DNA from: Stenotrophomonas lacuserhaii
GTDB taxonomy: Bacteria; Pseudomonadota; Gammaproteobacteria; Xanthomonadales; Xanthomonadaceae
Reading direction: 5' to 3'
Length of the DNA: 64,000 bases
Assembly (NCBI RefSeq): GCF_014836545.1
Contig: NZ_JACSQS010000003.1
Span: forward strand, 109,091 to 173,090
The position numbers were made by a program, and so were the translations under genes. The notes below the pieces were generated by a model. It ran no database searches. It saw nothing but the letters and a program-made list of their open reading frames with translations, and was not told where the DNA came from. How positions within the stretch are numbered: position 1 is the stretch's first letter; each line of letters begins with the position of its first letter. This document shows, one piece after another, positions 21,977 to 32,388 of this stretch.

Positions 21977-22053
21977 GCCGAGCGTGCCTCGGCACTACCG
22001 CGCTGTGGTGGGTGACGACCGTGCTGCGGTGGGTGACGACCGTTGGTCGTCAC
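21977..22053. repeat. GTAG-type REP and a duplicated GTGACGACC element
   Basis: An inverted GTAG repeat (GCCGAGCGTGCCTCGGCACTACC, 21977-21999) is followed by two copies of GGTGGGTGACGACCGT (near 22007 and 22029). The second closes into a hairpin with GGTCGTCAC (ending at 22053). Confidence 0.65.
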
Positions 22054-22165
22054 ACTTGATAGCGACCTGTGAAGACGCCGCCTACACAATACGCTCACGA
22101 ATGGTGGACGCGGAGATAGCGATAGTGGCGCAACTTTCGTTGAACCACTGCAAGGATTCCTGCCG

Positions 22166-22984
22166 ATGCGCCCCGTTACCACCCTGCTTGCTCTTTCGCT
22201 GGCCGCCGTCGGCGCCGGCTTTGCCTCCAACGCGCATGCTGCCGAAGGCGATGACCGCTTCACGCTGCGCTTGGGTGCGATGAACATCGATACCGACAAC
22301 ACGATCCGCGGCAGCACCACCGTTGCCGGCCAGGACGTGAATCTCAATGAAGATTTCAGCATGGGCGGCAAGGAATGGGAGCCGCGCGTGGATGGCGTGT
22401 TCCGCTTCAGCGACCGCCAGCGCCTGATCTTCGATTACTTCAAGTGGGACAAGGACCGCCGTGAGACGCTGAACGACGGCATCGCCTTCGGCGAGATCAA
22501 CGTTCCGGAAGGCAGCTTCGTCAAGGCCGAGCTGAAGTACCAGGTCGCTACCCTGGTCTATGACTACTCGGTCGTGGACACCGACCGCTTCGACCTCGGC
22601 CTGCAGATCGGTGCCGAATGGGCGCAGATCAGCGCCAAGGGCTATGCCGACCTCGGCAACGTCTACAACGGCCGCTTCCTGGATGAGAAGGAAAACGGCG
22701 TGGCGCCGGTGGTCGGTGCACGCTTGACCTTCAACCCGGCTGATCGCTGGATGATCAACCTGCAGGGCCAGTACCTCAACACCAGCTGGGGCAGCTTCGA
22801 TGACTACGAAGGCGACCTGAGCCGCGCCAACGCGATCGTCGAGTACCGCCTGACCGACAACTTCGGCCTCTTCGCCGGCTACGACTGGTTCAAGCTGGAC
22901 GTCGACCAGAAGGGCAGCGACGGCGTGATCGGCCTGAAGCAGGAGTTCAAGGGTCCGGTGGCCGGCGTCAGCCTGTCGTTCTGA
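22166..22984 (+). CDS. Outer-membrane beta-barrel protein
   Basis: The 272-residue protein has a signal peptide (about 1-27, ending AHA) and alternating amphipathic strands. It ends in Phe (GPVAGVSLSF), the C-terminal aromatic that the BAM complex recognises. AAGGATT is a ribosome site before the ATG. It resembles small porin-like or OmpA-barrel-like proteins of Xanthomonadaceae; no function can be assigned. It is followed by a bidirectional terminator shared with lpdA. Confidence 0.78.
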   Translation: MRPVTTLLALSLAAVGAGFASNAHAAEGDDRFTLRLGAMNIDTDNTIRGSTTVAGQDVNLNEDFSMGGKEWEPRVDGVFRFSDRQRLIFDYFKWDKDRRETLNDGIAFGEINVPEGSFVKAELKYQVATLVYDYSVVDTDRFDLGLQIGAEWAQISAKGYADLGNVYNGRFLDEKENGVAPVVGARLTFNPADRWMINLQGQYLNTSWGSFDDYEGDLSRANAIVEYRLTDNFGLFAGYDWFKLDVDQKGSDGVIGLKQEFKGPVAGVSLSF

Positions 22985-23004
22985 TCCCCACTGCGCAGAC
23001 GAAA

Positions 23005-23031
23005 AACCCCAGGCATGCCTGGGGTTTTTTT
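23005..23031. terminator. Bidirectional terminator between the barrel gene and lpdA
   Basis: AACCCCAGGC and GCCTGGGGTT form a long stem around a central CATG region, flanked by AAAAA on one side and TTTTTTT on the other, so it can stop transcription from both convergent genes. Confidence 0.9.
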
Positions 23032-23074
23032 GTGCCGGGAAACATCACCCGGGCTGCGCGCGGCGCCTGGCGGC

Positions 23075-24889
23075 TTACTTCTTCTTCGGCATGTACAGGT
23101 CGGTGATCGTGCCGTCGTAGATTTCCGATGCCATCGCCACCGATTCGCTCAGCGTTGGATGGGCATGGATGGTGTGGCCGATATCCTCGGCTTCGGCGCC
23201 CATCTCGATGGCCAGGCCGATTTCCGCGAGCAGGTCGCCGGCGTGCACACCGACGATGGCGCCACCGATGATGCGATGGGTCTCTTCGTCGAAGATCAGC
23301 TTGGTGAAGCCTTCGGTACGGCCGATGCCGATGGCACGGCCACTGGCCGCCCACGGGAACTTGGCCACGCCGACCTTCAGGCCCTTGGCCTTCGCTTCGG
23401 TTTCGGTCACGCCGACCCAGGCGATTTCCGGATTGGTGTAGGCCACCGACGGAATCACCCGTGCGACCCATTCCTTCTTGTGCCCGGCAGCCACTTCGGC
23501 AGCCAGCTTGCCTTCATGGGTCGCCTTGTGCGCCAGCATCGGGTTGCCGACGATGTCACCGATGGCGAAGATGTGCGGCACGTTGGTGCGCATCTGGCGG
23601 TCCACCGGGATGAAGCCGCGATCGGACACCTGCACGCCGGCATTTTCCGCACCGATCTTGCCACCGTTCGGCGAGCGGCCCACGGCCACCAGTACGCGGT
23701 CGAAGGTGCCCTGCTGCAACGCGGGCGTCTCGCCTTCTGCGGCGGCTTCGAAGGTGACCGTCACGCCCTTGGCCTCGGCACTGACGCCGGATGCCTTGGT
23801 CTTCAGGTGCACTTCGACGCCCTGCTTTTTCAGGCGGTCGGCCAGCGGCTTGACCAGGTCCTTGTCGGCACCCGGCATCAGCTGGTCCATGAACTCCACC
23901 ACGGTGACCTTGCTGCCCAGTGCGGCATACACGGTGGCCATTTCCAGGCCGATGATGCCGCCACCGACCACCAGCAGCGAACCCGGCACATCGGCCAGTT
24001 CCAGCGCATCGGTGGAGTCCATCACGCGCGGGTCGTCCCACGGGAAGTTCGGCAACTTCACCGCCTGCGAACCCGCTGCGATGATGCACTGCTGGAAGCG
24101 CAGCAGCTGGGTACTGCCGTCTTCAGCGGTGATTTCAAGCTCATTGGCCGATACGAAGCGGCCCACGCCCTGCACGCTGCGCACCTTGCGCTGCTTGGCC
24201 ATGCCGGCCAGGCCCTTGGTCAGCTGGCCGACCACCTTTTCCTTGTACTGGCGCAGCTTGCCCAGGGTGATCTTCGGCGCACCGAAATCCACGCCGAAAT
24301 CGCCGGCATGGGCGACTTCATCGATCACCGCCGCGGCATGCAGCAGGGCCTTGGACGGAATGCAGCCGACGTTGAGGCAGACGCCGCCCAGGCTCGCGTA
24401 ACGTTCCACGATGACGGTATCCAGGCCGACGTCGGCGGCACGGAACGCGGCGGTGTAGCCGCCCGGCCCGGAGCCCAGCACGACCATCGCGCATTCGATG
24501 TCGGCGGCCTTGCCCGAAGACAGCGCAGGCTTCGGCGCGACCGGCTCGGCCGGGGCGCGGTGCGACGGGGTCACCGGCGGCTTGCTGTTGGGGGCGGCAG
24601 CCGCCGAGGGTGCGGCCGCCTTGGCCGGCGCGGTCGGTGCGGCGCCCTCGCCTTCGGCTTCCAGCAGCACCACGACAGCGCCTTCGGACAGCGTGTCGCC
24701 GAGCTTGACCTTCAGCTCCTTGACCACGCCGGCGGCCGAGGACGGCACTTCCAGCGTTGCCTTGTCCGATTCCAGGGTCAGCAGACCCTGGTCTTTCTTC
24801 ACCGTGTCGCCGACGGCGACCAGTATTTCAATCACCGGCACATCGCTGTAATCACCGATGTCGGGAACCTTGACTTCAATCGTGGCCAT
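23075..24889 (-). CDS. lpdA: Dihydrolipoyl dehydrogenase (E3) with N-terminal lipoyl domain
   Basis: E3 re-oxidises dihydrolipoamide in the pyruvate dehydrogenase complex, passing electrons through FAD to NAD+. From MATIEVKVPDIGD at 24889 the protein has 604 residues: a lipoyl domain (1-78, lipoyl Lys43 in LESDKATLEV), an Ala/Pro linker, then the FAD/NAD oxidoreductase with the redox pair CLNVGC and GPGGYTAA. Ordinary E3 proteins have about 470 residues; the extra lipoyl domain is known in some PDH-specific E3s. A start 15 bases upstream (24904) would place the AAGGAA ribosome site inside the coding region. It follows aceF after 107 bases. Confidence 0.95.
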   Translation of the reverse strand: MATIEVKVPDIGDYSDVPVIEILVAVGDTVKKDQGLLTLESDKATLEVPSSAAGVVKELKVKLGDTLSEGAVVVLLEAEGEGAAPTAPAKAAAPSAAAAPNSKPPVTPSHRAPAEPVAPKPALSSGKAADIECAMVVLGSGPGGYTAAFRAADVGLDTVIVERYASLGGVCLNVGCIPSKALLHAAAVIDEVAHAGDFGVDFGAPKITLGKLRQYKEKVVGQLTKGLAGMAKQRKVRSVQGVGRFVSANELEITAEDGSTQLLRFQQCIIAAGSQAVKLPNFPWDDPRVMDSTDALELADVPGSLLVVGGGIIGLEMATVYAALGSKVTVVEFMDQLMPGADKDLVKPLADRLKKQGVEVHLKTKASGVSAEAKGVTVTFEAAAEGETPALQQGTFDRVLVAVGRSPNGGKIGAENAGVQVSDRGFIPVDRQMRTNVPHIFAIGDIVGNPMLAHKATHEGKLAAEVAAGHKKEWVARVIPSVAYTNPEIAWVGVTETEAKAKGLKVGVAKFPWAASGRAIGIGRTEGFTKLIFDEETHRIIGGAIVGVHAGDLLAEIGLAIEMGAEAEDIGHTIHAHPTLSESVAMASEIYDGTITDLYMPKKK

Positions 24890-24996
24890 GGTGGTTTCCT
24901 TCATGCCCGCGCGGGATGGCCGGCGGGCGTCTGCTGCAGTTCGTCACGCGGCCGCGCGCAGGGCGGCGGCCACACGGAGGGGGCTTGCCGGCTCGA

Positions 24997-26730
24997 TCAG
25001 AGCAGTACGCGGCGCATGTCCGCCAGTACCTGCGACAGGTAGGTGGTGAAGCGTGCGGCCAGTGCACCGTCGATGACGCGGTGGTCGTAGCTCAGCGACA
25101 GCGGCAGCATCAGCTTCGGCGCGAACTCCTTGCCATTCCAGACCGGCTGGATGGATGACTTGGACACACCGAGGATCGCCACCTCCGGCGCGTTGACGAT
25201 CGGGGTGAACGCGGTGCCACCGATGCCGCCCAGCGAGCTGATCGAGAAGCAGCCACCGCTCATGTCGGCCGGACCCAGCTTGCCGTCACGTGCCTTCCTG
25301 GCCAGCTCGCCACTTTCCTGCGCGATCTGCACCACGCCCTTCTTGTCGACATCGCGCACCACCGGAACGACCAGGCCGTTCGGGGTGTCGGCGGCGAAGC
25401 CGATGTTGAAGTACTTCTTCAGGGTCAGGTTCTCGCCGCTGGCATCCAGGGAGGCGTTGAATTCGGGGAACTTCTTCAGCGCCGCGGCACTGGCCTTGAC
25501 CAGGAAGGCGAGCATGGTCAGCTTGATGCCGGCCTTCTCGTTCTCCTTGTTCAGCGCCACGCGCAGGGCTTCCAGCTCAGTGATGTCGGCCTGTTCGAAC
25601 TGGGTGACGTGCGGGATCATGGCCCAGTTGCGCGCCAGGTTCGCACCGGAAATCTTCTTGATGCGCGACAGCGGCTGGACCTCGACCTCACCGAACTTGC
25701 TGAAGTCGACCTTCGGCCACGGCAGCAGGTTCAGGCCACCGCCGGCAGCAGCCGGTGCGGACGTGCCAGCAGCGCCGCCGCCGGTGAGTGCGGCCTTGAC
25801 GAACTTCTGCACGTCGCCCTTGGTGATGCGGCCGCCCTTTTCCGTACCGCTGATCTGCAGCAGGTCCACGCCCAGTTCGCGGGCGAACACGCGCACCGCC
25901 GGGGTCGCATAGGGCACCTTGGCCGGCAGCACGCTGTCGGCATTGAACTGCACCGGCGGGCTGCTCGGCGCCCCAGCGGACGGGGCGCTGGCGATCTCAC
26001 GGGCAGCCAGCTTGTCCGGCTGTGCCGGCACGGCGACCGGCTCGACCTTGGTGGCGGTTTCGGCTGCTTCGTTGGCCGCGGCATTGGCCTTGGTCGGCGC
26101 CGGAGCGGCATTGGCCGCGCCTTCGGCTTCGATGATCGCCACGACCTTGCCCTGCGACAGGGTGTCACCGACCTTGACCTTGATTTCCTTGACCACGCCG
26201 GCAACCGACGAGGGTACTTCCATCGTGGCCTTGTCGCTTTCCAGCGTGACCAGGCCCTGGTCCTTCTTCACCGTGTCGCCCACGGCGACCAGGATCTCGA
26301 TGACCGGGATATCCGAGTAATCGCCGATGTCCGGAACCAGCGCTTCCACCGCGCCACCACCGGCGGCGGGCGCCGGGGCGGCAGCGGCCGGGGCGCTCTG
26401 CTGGGCGGCCGGCGCCGGGGCAGCGGCAGCCTTGGCCGGCGCAGGTGCGGCAGCGGCGGCGGCCGGCTTGGCGGCCGGTGCGTCACCTTCAGCGACCTCG
26501 ATCAGCGCCACGACCTTGCCTTCAGACAGGTTGTCGCCGACCTTTACCTTGATCTCCTTGACCACGCCTGCGACCGACGACGGTACTTCCATCGTCGCCT
26601 TGTCGCTTTCCAGCGTGACCAGCCCCTGGTCCTTCTTGACCGTGTCGCCGACGGCGACCAGCACCTCGATTACCGGGATATCGCTGTAGTCACCGATATC
26701 GGGGACGAGGGCTTCCTTGATTTCGGCCAT
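24997..26730 (-). CDS. aceF: Dihydrolipoyl acetyltransferase (E2) of pyruvate dehydrogenase, two lipoyl domains
   Basis: E2 is the core of the complex and transfers acetyl groups to CoA. From MAEIKEALVPDIGD at 26730 it has 577 residues: two nearly identical lipoyl domains (about 3-78 and 126-200, each with ESDKATMEVPSS), linkers rich in Ala and Pro, an E3/E1-binding domain (YATPAVRVFARELGVDL) and the catalytic domain with the DHR active site in SYDHRVIDG. The E1 gene aceE is not in this window. It probably shares its promoter with lpdA. Confidence 0.95.
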   Translation of the reverse strand: MAEIKEALVPDIGDYSDIPVIEVLVAVGDTVKKDQGLVTLESDKATMEVPSSVAGVVKEIKVKVGDNLSEGKVVALIEVAEGDAPAAKPAAAAAAPAPAKAAAAPAPAAQQSAPAAAAPAPAAGGGAVEALVPDIGDYSDIPVIEILVAVGDTVKKDQGLVTLESDKATMEVPSSVAGVVKEIKVKVGDTLSQGKVVAIIEAEGAANAAPAPTKANAAANEAAETATKVEPVAVPAQPDKLAAREIASAPSAGAPSSPPVQFNADSVLPAKVPYATPAVRVFARELGVDLLQISGTEKGGRITKGDVQKFVKAALTGGGAAGTSAPAAAGGGLNLLPWPKVDFSKFGEVEVQPLSRIKKISGANLARNWAMIPHVTQFEQADITELEALRVALNKENEKAGIKLTMLAFLVKASAAALKKFPEFNASLDASGENLTLKKYFNIGFAADTPNGLVVPVVRDVDKKGVVQIAQESGELARKARDGKLGPADMSGGCFSISSLGGIGGTAFTPIVNAPEVAILGVSKSSIQPVWNGKEFAPKLMLPLSLSYDHRVIDGALAARFTTYLSQVLADMRRVLL

Positions 26731-26842
26731 GGGGATAACTCCGGCAATCTGGTGTAGGGAATCCTCTATTGTGCGGCCAGCATGGCCCCCTCGCCAACCG
26801 TTGATGGCGTTTTCAGTCCGCACTGTCCCGGGACACGCTGTT

Positions 26843-26865
26843 GTAGCAGCGCGCTTGCGCTGCGA
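26843..26865. repeat. GTAG-type hairpin
   Basis: GTAG is followed by GCAGCGC and GCGCTGC arms around a 4-base loop. It lies between aceF and the glycosylase gene, so it could separate the two minus-strand transcripts. Confidence 0.55.
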
Positions 26866-26911
26866 GGGCATGGCGCCAGCCGCTTCCAGTCGGTGGCGTA
26901 TTGTCCCTTCA

Positions 26912-27466
26912 TTACAGGCGCGCCAGTGACTCACCGACCGCCCGCCAGGCGTGCTGCAGCGCCGGCAGCGAGGCGGCCGCATTGGCAGGACTGGTCGAGG
27001 GCAGTGCCAGAACCGGCACCTCCAGCGGCCGCTGCAGGCCGGGAACGATGAAGCGCTGGAACGCGCGGTGTGCGGCGGCACCATTGCACGCCACCAACTG
27101 CAGTGCCGGCAGCGTCGCCAGTACCGCCGCGATCGGATTGGGCACCTCGCTGCCGCGCACGATGTCCGCATCCAGGCTGCCGCGCCGGCGGCATCGCCCG
27201 ATCACATCCCAAAGGCCGATACCGGCGTCGTTCAGCGCAGCCACCCGCGCCGCGTACGGCAGTCCCGCATCAATCCCCGCCAACAGGGACATCAACGGCC
27301 AGAAGCGGTTGCATGGATGGGCGTAGTAACGGGCCTCGCGCAGCGACGCCACACCCGGCATCGAACCCAGCACCAGCACCCGCGCCTGCGCACCGAGCTG
27401 CGCAGGCAACCCGATGCATATGTCGTTTCCAGTCACATCCTGACGATCTGCATGAACATCTTTCAT
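26912..27466 (-). CDS. Uracil/hypoxanthine-DNA glycosylase, family 6 (HDG-like)
   Basis: The 184-residue protein has the UDG-fold motif LGSMPGVASLREARYYAHP followed by CNRFW, typical of hypoxanthine-DNA glycosylases (UDG family 6). The second motif is SPANA in ALPSTSPANAA. The enzyme should excise deaminated adenine (hypoxanthine) from DNA. I chose the ATG at 27466; the conserved part starts near residue 20, so a slightly later start is possible. It is divergent from the OmpW-like gene. Confidence 0.82.
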   Translation of the reverse strand: MKDVHADRQDVTGNDICIGLPAQLGAQARVLVLGSMPGVASLREARYYAHPCNRFWPLMSLLAGIDAGLPYAARVAALNDAGIGLWDVIGRCRRRGSLDADIVRGSEVPNPIAAVLATLPALQLVACNGAAAHRAFQRFIVPGLQRPLEVPVLALPSTSPANAAASLPALQHAWRAVGESLARL

Positions 27467-27621
27467 TGACGCAACTCTACATCGCAGTAGGCATTTCCCG
27501 CGTTTTGCTGAACACATCCAACTAATTTTTAACGCGCGTCGGACTCGATTCATGTTCACGGGAATACGTTGGCTGCGCCCCGACAGGGGACCCATAACAA
27601 GAACCCCGAGGAGATTCCCCC

Positions 27622-28275
27622 ATGCGCTCCATCCGTATCCTGAGCCTTTCCCTGCTGACCGCCGCCGCGTTTGCTCCGAGCGCCTTCGCGCAGGACTATT
27701 CGGCCACTGACAGCAGCACCGACACGGCTTCGGGCAAGCACTTCGCCGTCGTCGGCGGTGTGGCCCTGCTGCAGCCGAAGAACGATCCGGTTGAAGGCAT
27801 CCGCAAGTTCGATGGCGGCCCGGCACCGACCCTGAGCCTGAGCTACTACATCAACGACAACTGGGCCGTTGAACTGTGGGGCGCAGCCGACAAGTTCAAC
27901 CACCGCGTGCGCGGCGTCGGTAACGAGCGCCTGGGCACGGTGGAACAGCAGCCGATCGCACTGAGCGGCCAGTACCACTTCGGTCAGGCGGACAATGTGT
28001 TCCGTCCGTTCGTCGGCGTCGGTTACTACGAGTCGAACTTCAGCAATGAAGACCTGACCGCTCCGGGCGTCACCGAGCACATCGGCCTGGAAACCGCCAA
28101 GGGCGCCATCGGCACCGTCGGCGTGGACATGAACATCAACTCCACCTGGTTCGCCCGCGCCGATGCGCGCTACATGCACGCACGTCCGGAAGTGAAGGTC
28201 GGCGGCGACGGCACCGGCGCAGACGCCAAGCTGGATCCGTGGACTGTCGGCTTCGGTATCGGCGCGCGCTTCTAA
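27622..28275 (+). CDS. OmpW-family outer-membrane protein
   Basis: The 217-residue protein has a signal peptide (about 1-23, ending AFAQD). GPAPTLSLSYYINDNWAVEL, VFRPFVGVGYY and the end DPWTVGFGIGARF are the OmpW pattern: an eight-stranded barrel with a C-terminal Phe. OmpW proteins pass small hydrophobic compounds. GAGGAG is a good ribosome site. A terminator follows. Confidence 0.9.
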   Translation: MRSIRILSLSLLTAAAFAPSAFAQDYSATDSSTDTASGKHFAVVGGVALLQPKNDPVEGIRKFDGGPAPTLSLSYYINDNWAVELWGAADKFNHRVRGVGNERLGTVEQQPIALSGQYHFGQADNVFRPFVGVGYYESNFSNEDLTAPGVTEHIGLETAKGAIGTVGVDMNINSTWFARADARYMHARPEVKVGGDGTGADAKLDPWTVGFGIGARF

Positions 28276-28304
28276 GCACGTCGCAAGCAACATCGTTTCA
28301 CTGC

Positions 28305-28331
28305 AGCGGGCCCTTCGGGGCCCGTTGTCAT
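28305..28331 (+). terminator. Terminator after the OmpW-like gene
   Basis: CGGGCCC, a TTCG tetraloop and GGGCCCG form a very stable hairpin followed by TTGTCATTT. It lies 29 bases after the stop. Confidence 0.75.
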
Positions 28332-28434
28332 TTCACCGCGCACGCGCAACCGTGCGCATGCCACATTTCCGCCAGCCGCAGTGCGCTAGGCTCGGGCCCA
28401 TACATGGCAGATGCCTGCCGGAGGGCGACCGCAG

Positions 28435-29940
28435 ATGCTCGACATGCTGGTGGTGGGCGGTGGGATCAACGGAACCGGGATCGCCCGCGACGCGGCGGGA
28501 CGCGGGCTGGAGGTCGCCCTGTGCGAACAACACGACCTGGCTTCGCACACGTCCAGCGCGAGCTCCAAGCTCATCCATGGCGGGCTGCGCTACCTGGAAC
28601 ACCGCCAGTTCGGCATGGTCCGCAAGTCGTTGAAAGAACGCGACGTCCTGCTGCGGATCGCGCCGCACCTGGTGCAGCCGCTGCCCTTCGTGCTGCCGCA
28701 TGAGCCCCACCTTCGGCCCGCGTGGCTGATCGGCCTGGGGTTGTGGCTTTACGACCACCTGGGTGGACGATCGTCGCCGCTGCCTCGATCGCGTTCGCTG
28801 CGGCTGTCCAATCATCCGCTTGGCGCACCGCTGCACGATGGCCTGCGCCGTGGATTCACCTACACCGACGCGCAGGCGCCGGACGCCCGGCTGGTGGTGG
28901 CCAATGCCATCGATGCCGCCGAGCGTGGTGCCCGCATATGGACGCGCACACGCTGCGAGCAGGCGTGGCGGGAGGCGGATGGCTGGTCGGTCGACCTGCG
29001 CGATCCGGATGGCAGCCAGCGCAGCGTGCGCACGCGGATGCTGGTCAATGCCACCGGTCCGTGGGCGCCCGGATTCGTCGACGACATCAGCCTGACCCGG
29101 CGCGTCCCGCTGCGCCTGGTACAGGGCAGCCACATCGTGGTGCCGGCGCTGTACGCGCATGACCATGCCTACCTGCTGCAGCAACCCGATGGCCGCATCG
29201 TGTTCGCCATTCCCTTCGAAGACCACTACACCCTCATCGGCACGACCGACGTGGACTTCGATGGCGATCCCGGCGCTGCGCGCGTGGACGATGCCCAGCG
29301 CGACTATCTGTGCGCGGCGGCCAATCGCAGTTTCCGCCAGCAGACCAGCCCGCGCGACATCGTGTGGGAGTTCAGCGGGGTGCGCGCGTTGCTGGATGAC
29401 GCGGACGCGGAGGCCAGCACGGTGAGCCGTGATTACCGGCTGGAGCTGGATGCCGAGGGCGCGCCGCTGCTGAACGTACTCGGGGGCAAACTGACCACGT
29501 ATCGGCGCCTGGCCGAAGAGGCGGTTGACCTGCTGGCGCGCCATGGCGGCAATGCAGCGCCTGCATGGACAGCCACCGGCGCGCTGCTGCCCGGGGCCGA
29601 ACGCGGTACGCCGGCGCAGGGCGCGGCCTGGCTGGCAACGCAGTGGCCATGGCTGCCGCCGGCGCTTGGGGCGCGCTGGGCCCGCACCTATGGCGCGCGG
29701 GCCGCGTTGATCCTCGGCCAGGCCGATTCGATGGACGCGCTCGGCACGCACTTCGGCGCCGATCTGTATGAAGCCGAGGTGCGCTACCTGTGTGCGCACG
29801 AATGGGTTCGCCAGGCAGATGACGTCCTGTGGCGACGGACCCGACTCGGCCTGGCGCTGGACGCTGCGCAGCAGGATCGGCTGGCCCGCTGGCTGGACAC
29901 CCACGCACCCACCGGCCGACGTGCCGTGGGCTCTCCCTGA
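28435..29940 (+). CDS. glpD: Glycerol-3-phosphate dehydrogenase, aerobic
   Basis: GlpD oxidises glycerol-3-phosphate to dihydroxyacetone phosphate at the inner membrane and passes electrons to quinone. From ATG 28435 it has 501 residues. The FAD-binding motif is VVGGGINGTGIARDAAGRG; SSKLIHGGLRYLE is the GlpD signature. I prefer 28435 to the upstream ATG 28411 because CCGGAGGG lies between the two. It is followed by glpF and glpK on the same strand. Confidence 0.97.
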   Translation: MLDMLVVGGGINGTGIARDAAGRGLEVALCEQHDLASHTSSASSKLIHGGLRYLEHRQFGMVRKSLKERDVLLRIAPHLVQPLPFVLPHEPHLRPAWLIGLGLWLYDHLGGRSSPLPRSRSLRLSNHPLGAPLHDGLRRGFTYTDAQAPDARLVVANAIDAAERGARIWTRTRCEQAWREADGWSVDLRDPDGSQRSVRTRMLVNATGPWAPGFVDDISLTRRVPLRLVQGSHIVVPALYAHDHAYLLQQPDGRIVFAIPFEDHYTLIGTTDVDFDGDPGAARVDDAQRDYLCAAANRSFRQQTSPRDIVWEFSGVRALLDDADAEASTVSRDYRLELDAEGAPLLNVLGGKLTTYRRLAEEAVDLLARHGGNAAPAWTATGALLPGAERGTPAQGAAWLATQWPWLPPALGARWARTYGARAALILGQADSMDALGTHFGADLYEAEVRYLCAHEWVRQADDVLWRRTRLGLALDAAQQDRLARWLDTHAPTGRRAVGSP

Positions 29941-29961
29941 TTGCACGATGAGGAACACCGC

Positions 29962-30795
29962 ATGTCACGACGGCAGCTTGCAGGCGAACTGATTTCCGAG
30001 GCGGTCGCGGTGGCGATCATCATCAGCATCGGCTGCTCTGCAGCCGCCATGTACCTGCTGTACGACCCCAGTCCCTACCAGCATGCCTACTGGGGGTTGT
30101 GCATCACCTGGGGACTGGCGGTCACCGTTGCGATATACGCCACGGCGTCGGTATCGGGCACCCACGCCAATCCGGCGGTGACCCTGGCCCTTGCGCTGTA
30201 TCGCGGTTTTCCGTGGCCGCGCGTGCTGCCGTACTGGACCGCGCAGGTGCTGGGTGGTTTCGTCGGCGCGGCGATCGTGCTGCTGCTGTATGGCCCCGTC
30301 CTCGACCATTACAACGACCTGCACGGGATGACCCGCGCTGAAGGGGGGGCGGCCGGGGTGTTCTTCACTGCGCCGGGACTGGCGGTCACGCCGCTGCATG
30401 CGCTGCGCAATGAGGTCATCCTGACCGCGTTCCTGGTGTTCGGCATCTTCGCCATCACCGAGCGTTACAACGAAGCCGCACCGGGGGCGAACGGCGGCGC
30501 GCTGATGATCGGCCTGCTGGTGGCCTGCATCGGCGCATCGATGGGCTATCTGGAGGGCTGGGCGATCAATCCCGCCCGCGATTTCGGTCCGCGCGTGTTC
30601 GCCTGGCTCGCCGGCTGGGACCGCGCCGCGTTGCCGGCCGAACACCATTACTGGTGGATCCCCATCGTCGGCCCGCTGATCGGCGGCGCGCTCGGCGGGG
30701 CCGCCTACCGCTGGCTCATCCTGCCGTTCCTTCCGGCGCGCCAGCGTGCGCTGGCAGATTCCACGGTCGTTGCGAGCGACTGCGGCGCACAATGA
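29962..30795 (+). CDS. glpF: Glycerol uptake facilitator (aquaglyceroporin)
   Basis: The MIP-family channel admits glycerol. From MSRRQLAGEL at 29962 it has 277 residues and six membrane helices, with the two half-helix motifs HANPAVTL and NPARDFGPR; the Asp after NPAR is typical of glycerol facilitators. GATGAGGAA precedes the ATG. It lies 21 bases after glpD and 57 before glpK. Confidence 0.95.
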   Translation: MSRRQLAGELISEAVAVAIIISIGCSAAAMYLLYDPSPYQHAYWGLCITWGLAVTVAIYATASVSGTHANPAVTLALALYRGFPWPRVLPYWTAQVLGGFVGAAIVLLLYGPVLDHYNDLHGMTRAEGGAAGVFFTAPGLAVTPLHALRNEVILTAFLVFGIFAITERYNEAAPGANGGALMIGLLVACIGASMGYLEGWAINPARDFGPRVFAWLAGWDRAALPAEHHYWWIPIVGPLIGGALGGAAYRWLILPFLPARQRALADSTVVASDCGAQ

Positions 30796-32343
<1,548 letters not shown>

Positions 32344-32388
32344 TGCGGGGTTCTGTCAGCGCCGGGTCATGCCCGACGGACCGATGGA

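Larger units (their letters stand above)
21671..22165. other. Gene-free gap upstream of atpI
   Basis: The 495 bases hold the atp promoter region near atpI (no clear -35/-10 seen), a large hairpin and terminator on the plus strand (candidate small RNA at 21868-21962), then GTAG and GTGACGACC repeats (21977-22053), and the leader of the outer-membrane protein gene. No protein-coding frame with a ribosome site is visible. Confidence 0.7.

Noticed and set aside
23015..25042. A plus-strand open frame of 675 codons
   Set aside because: It is antisense to lpdA, runs through the bidirectional terminator and has no recognisable domain.
26000..26730. Repeated segments in aceF as a tandem DNA repeat
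   Set aside because: The repeats are the two lipoyl domains and Ala/Pro linkers of E2, a normal protein feature.
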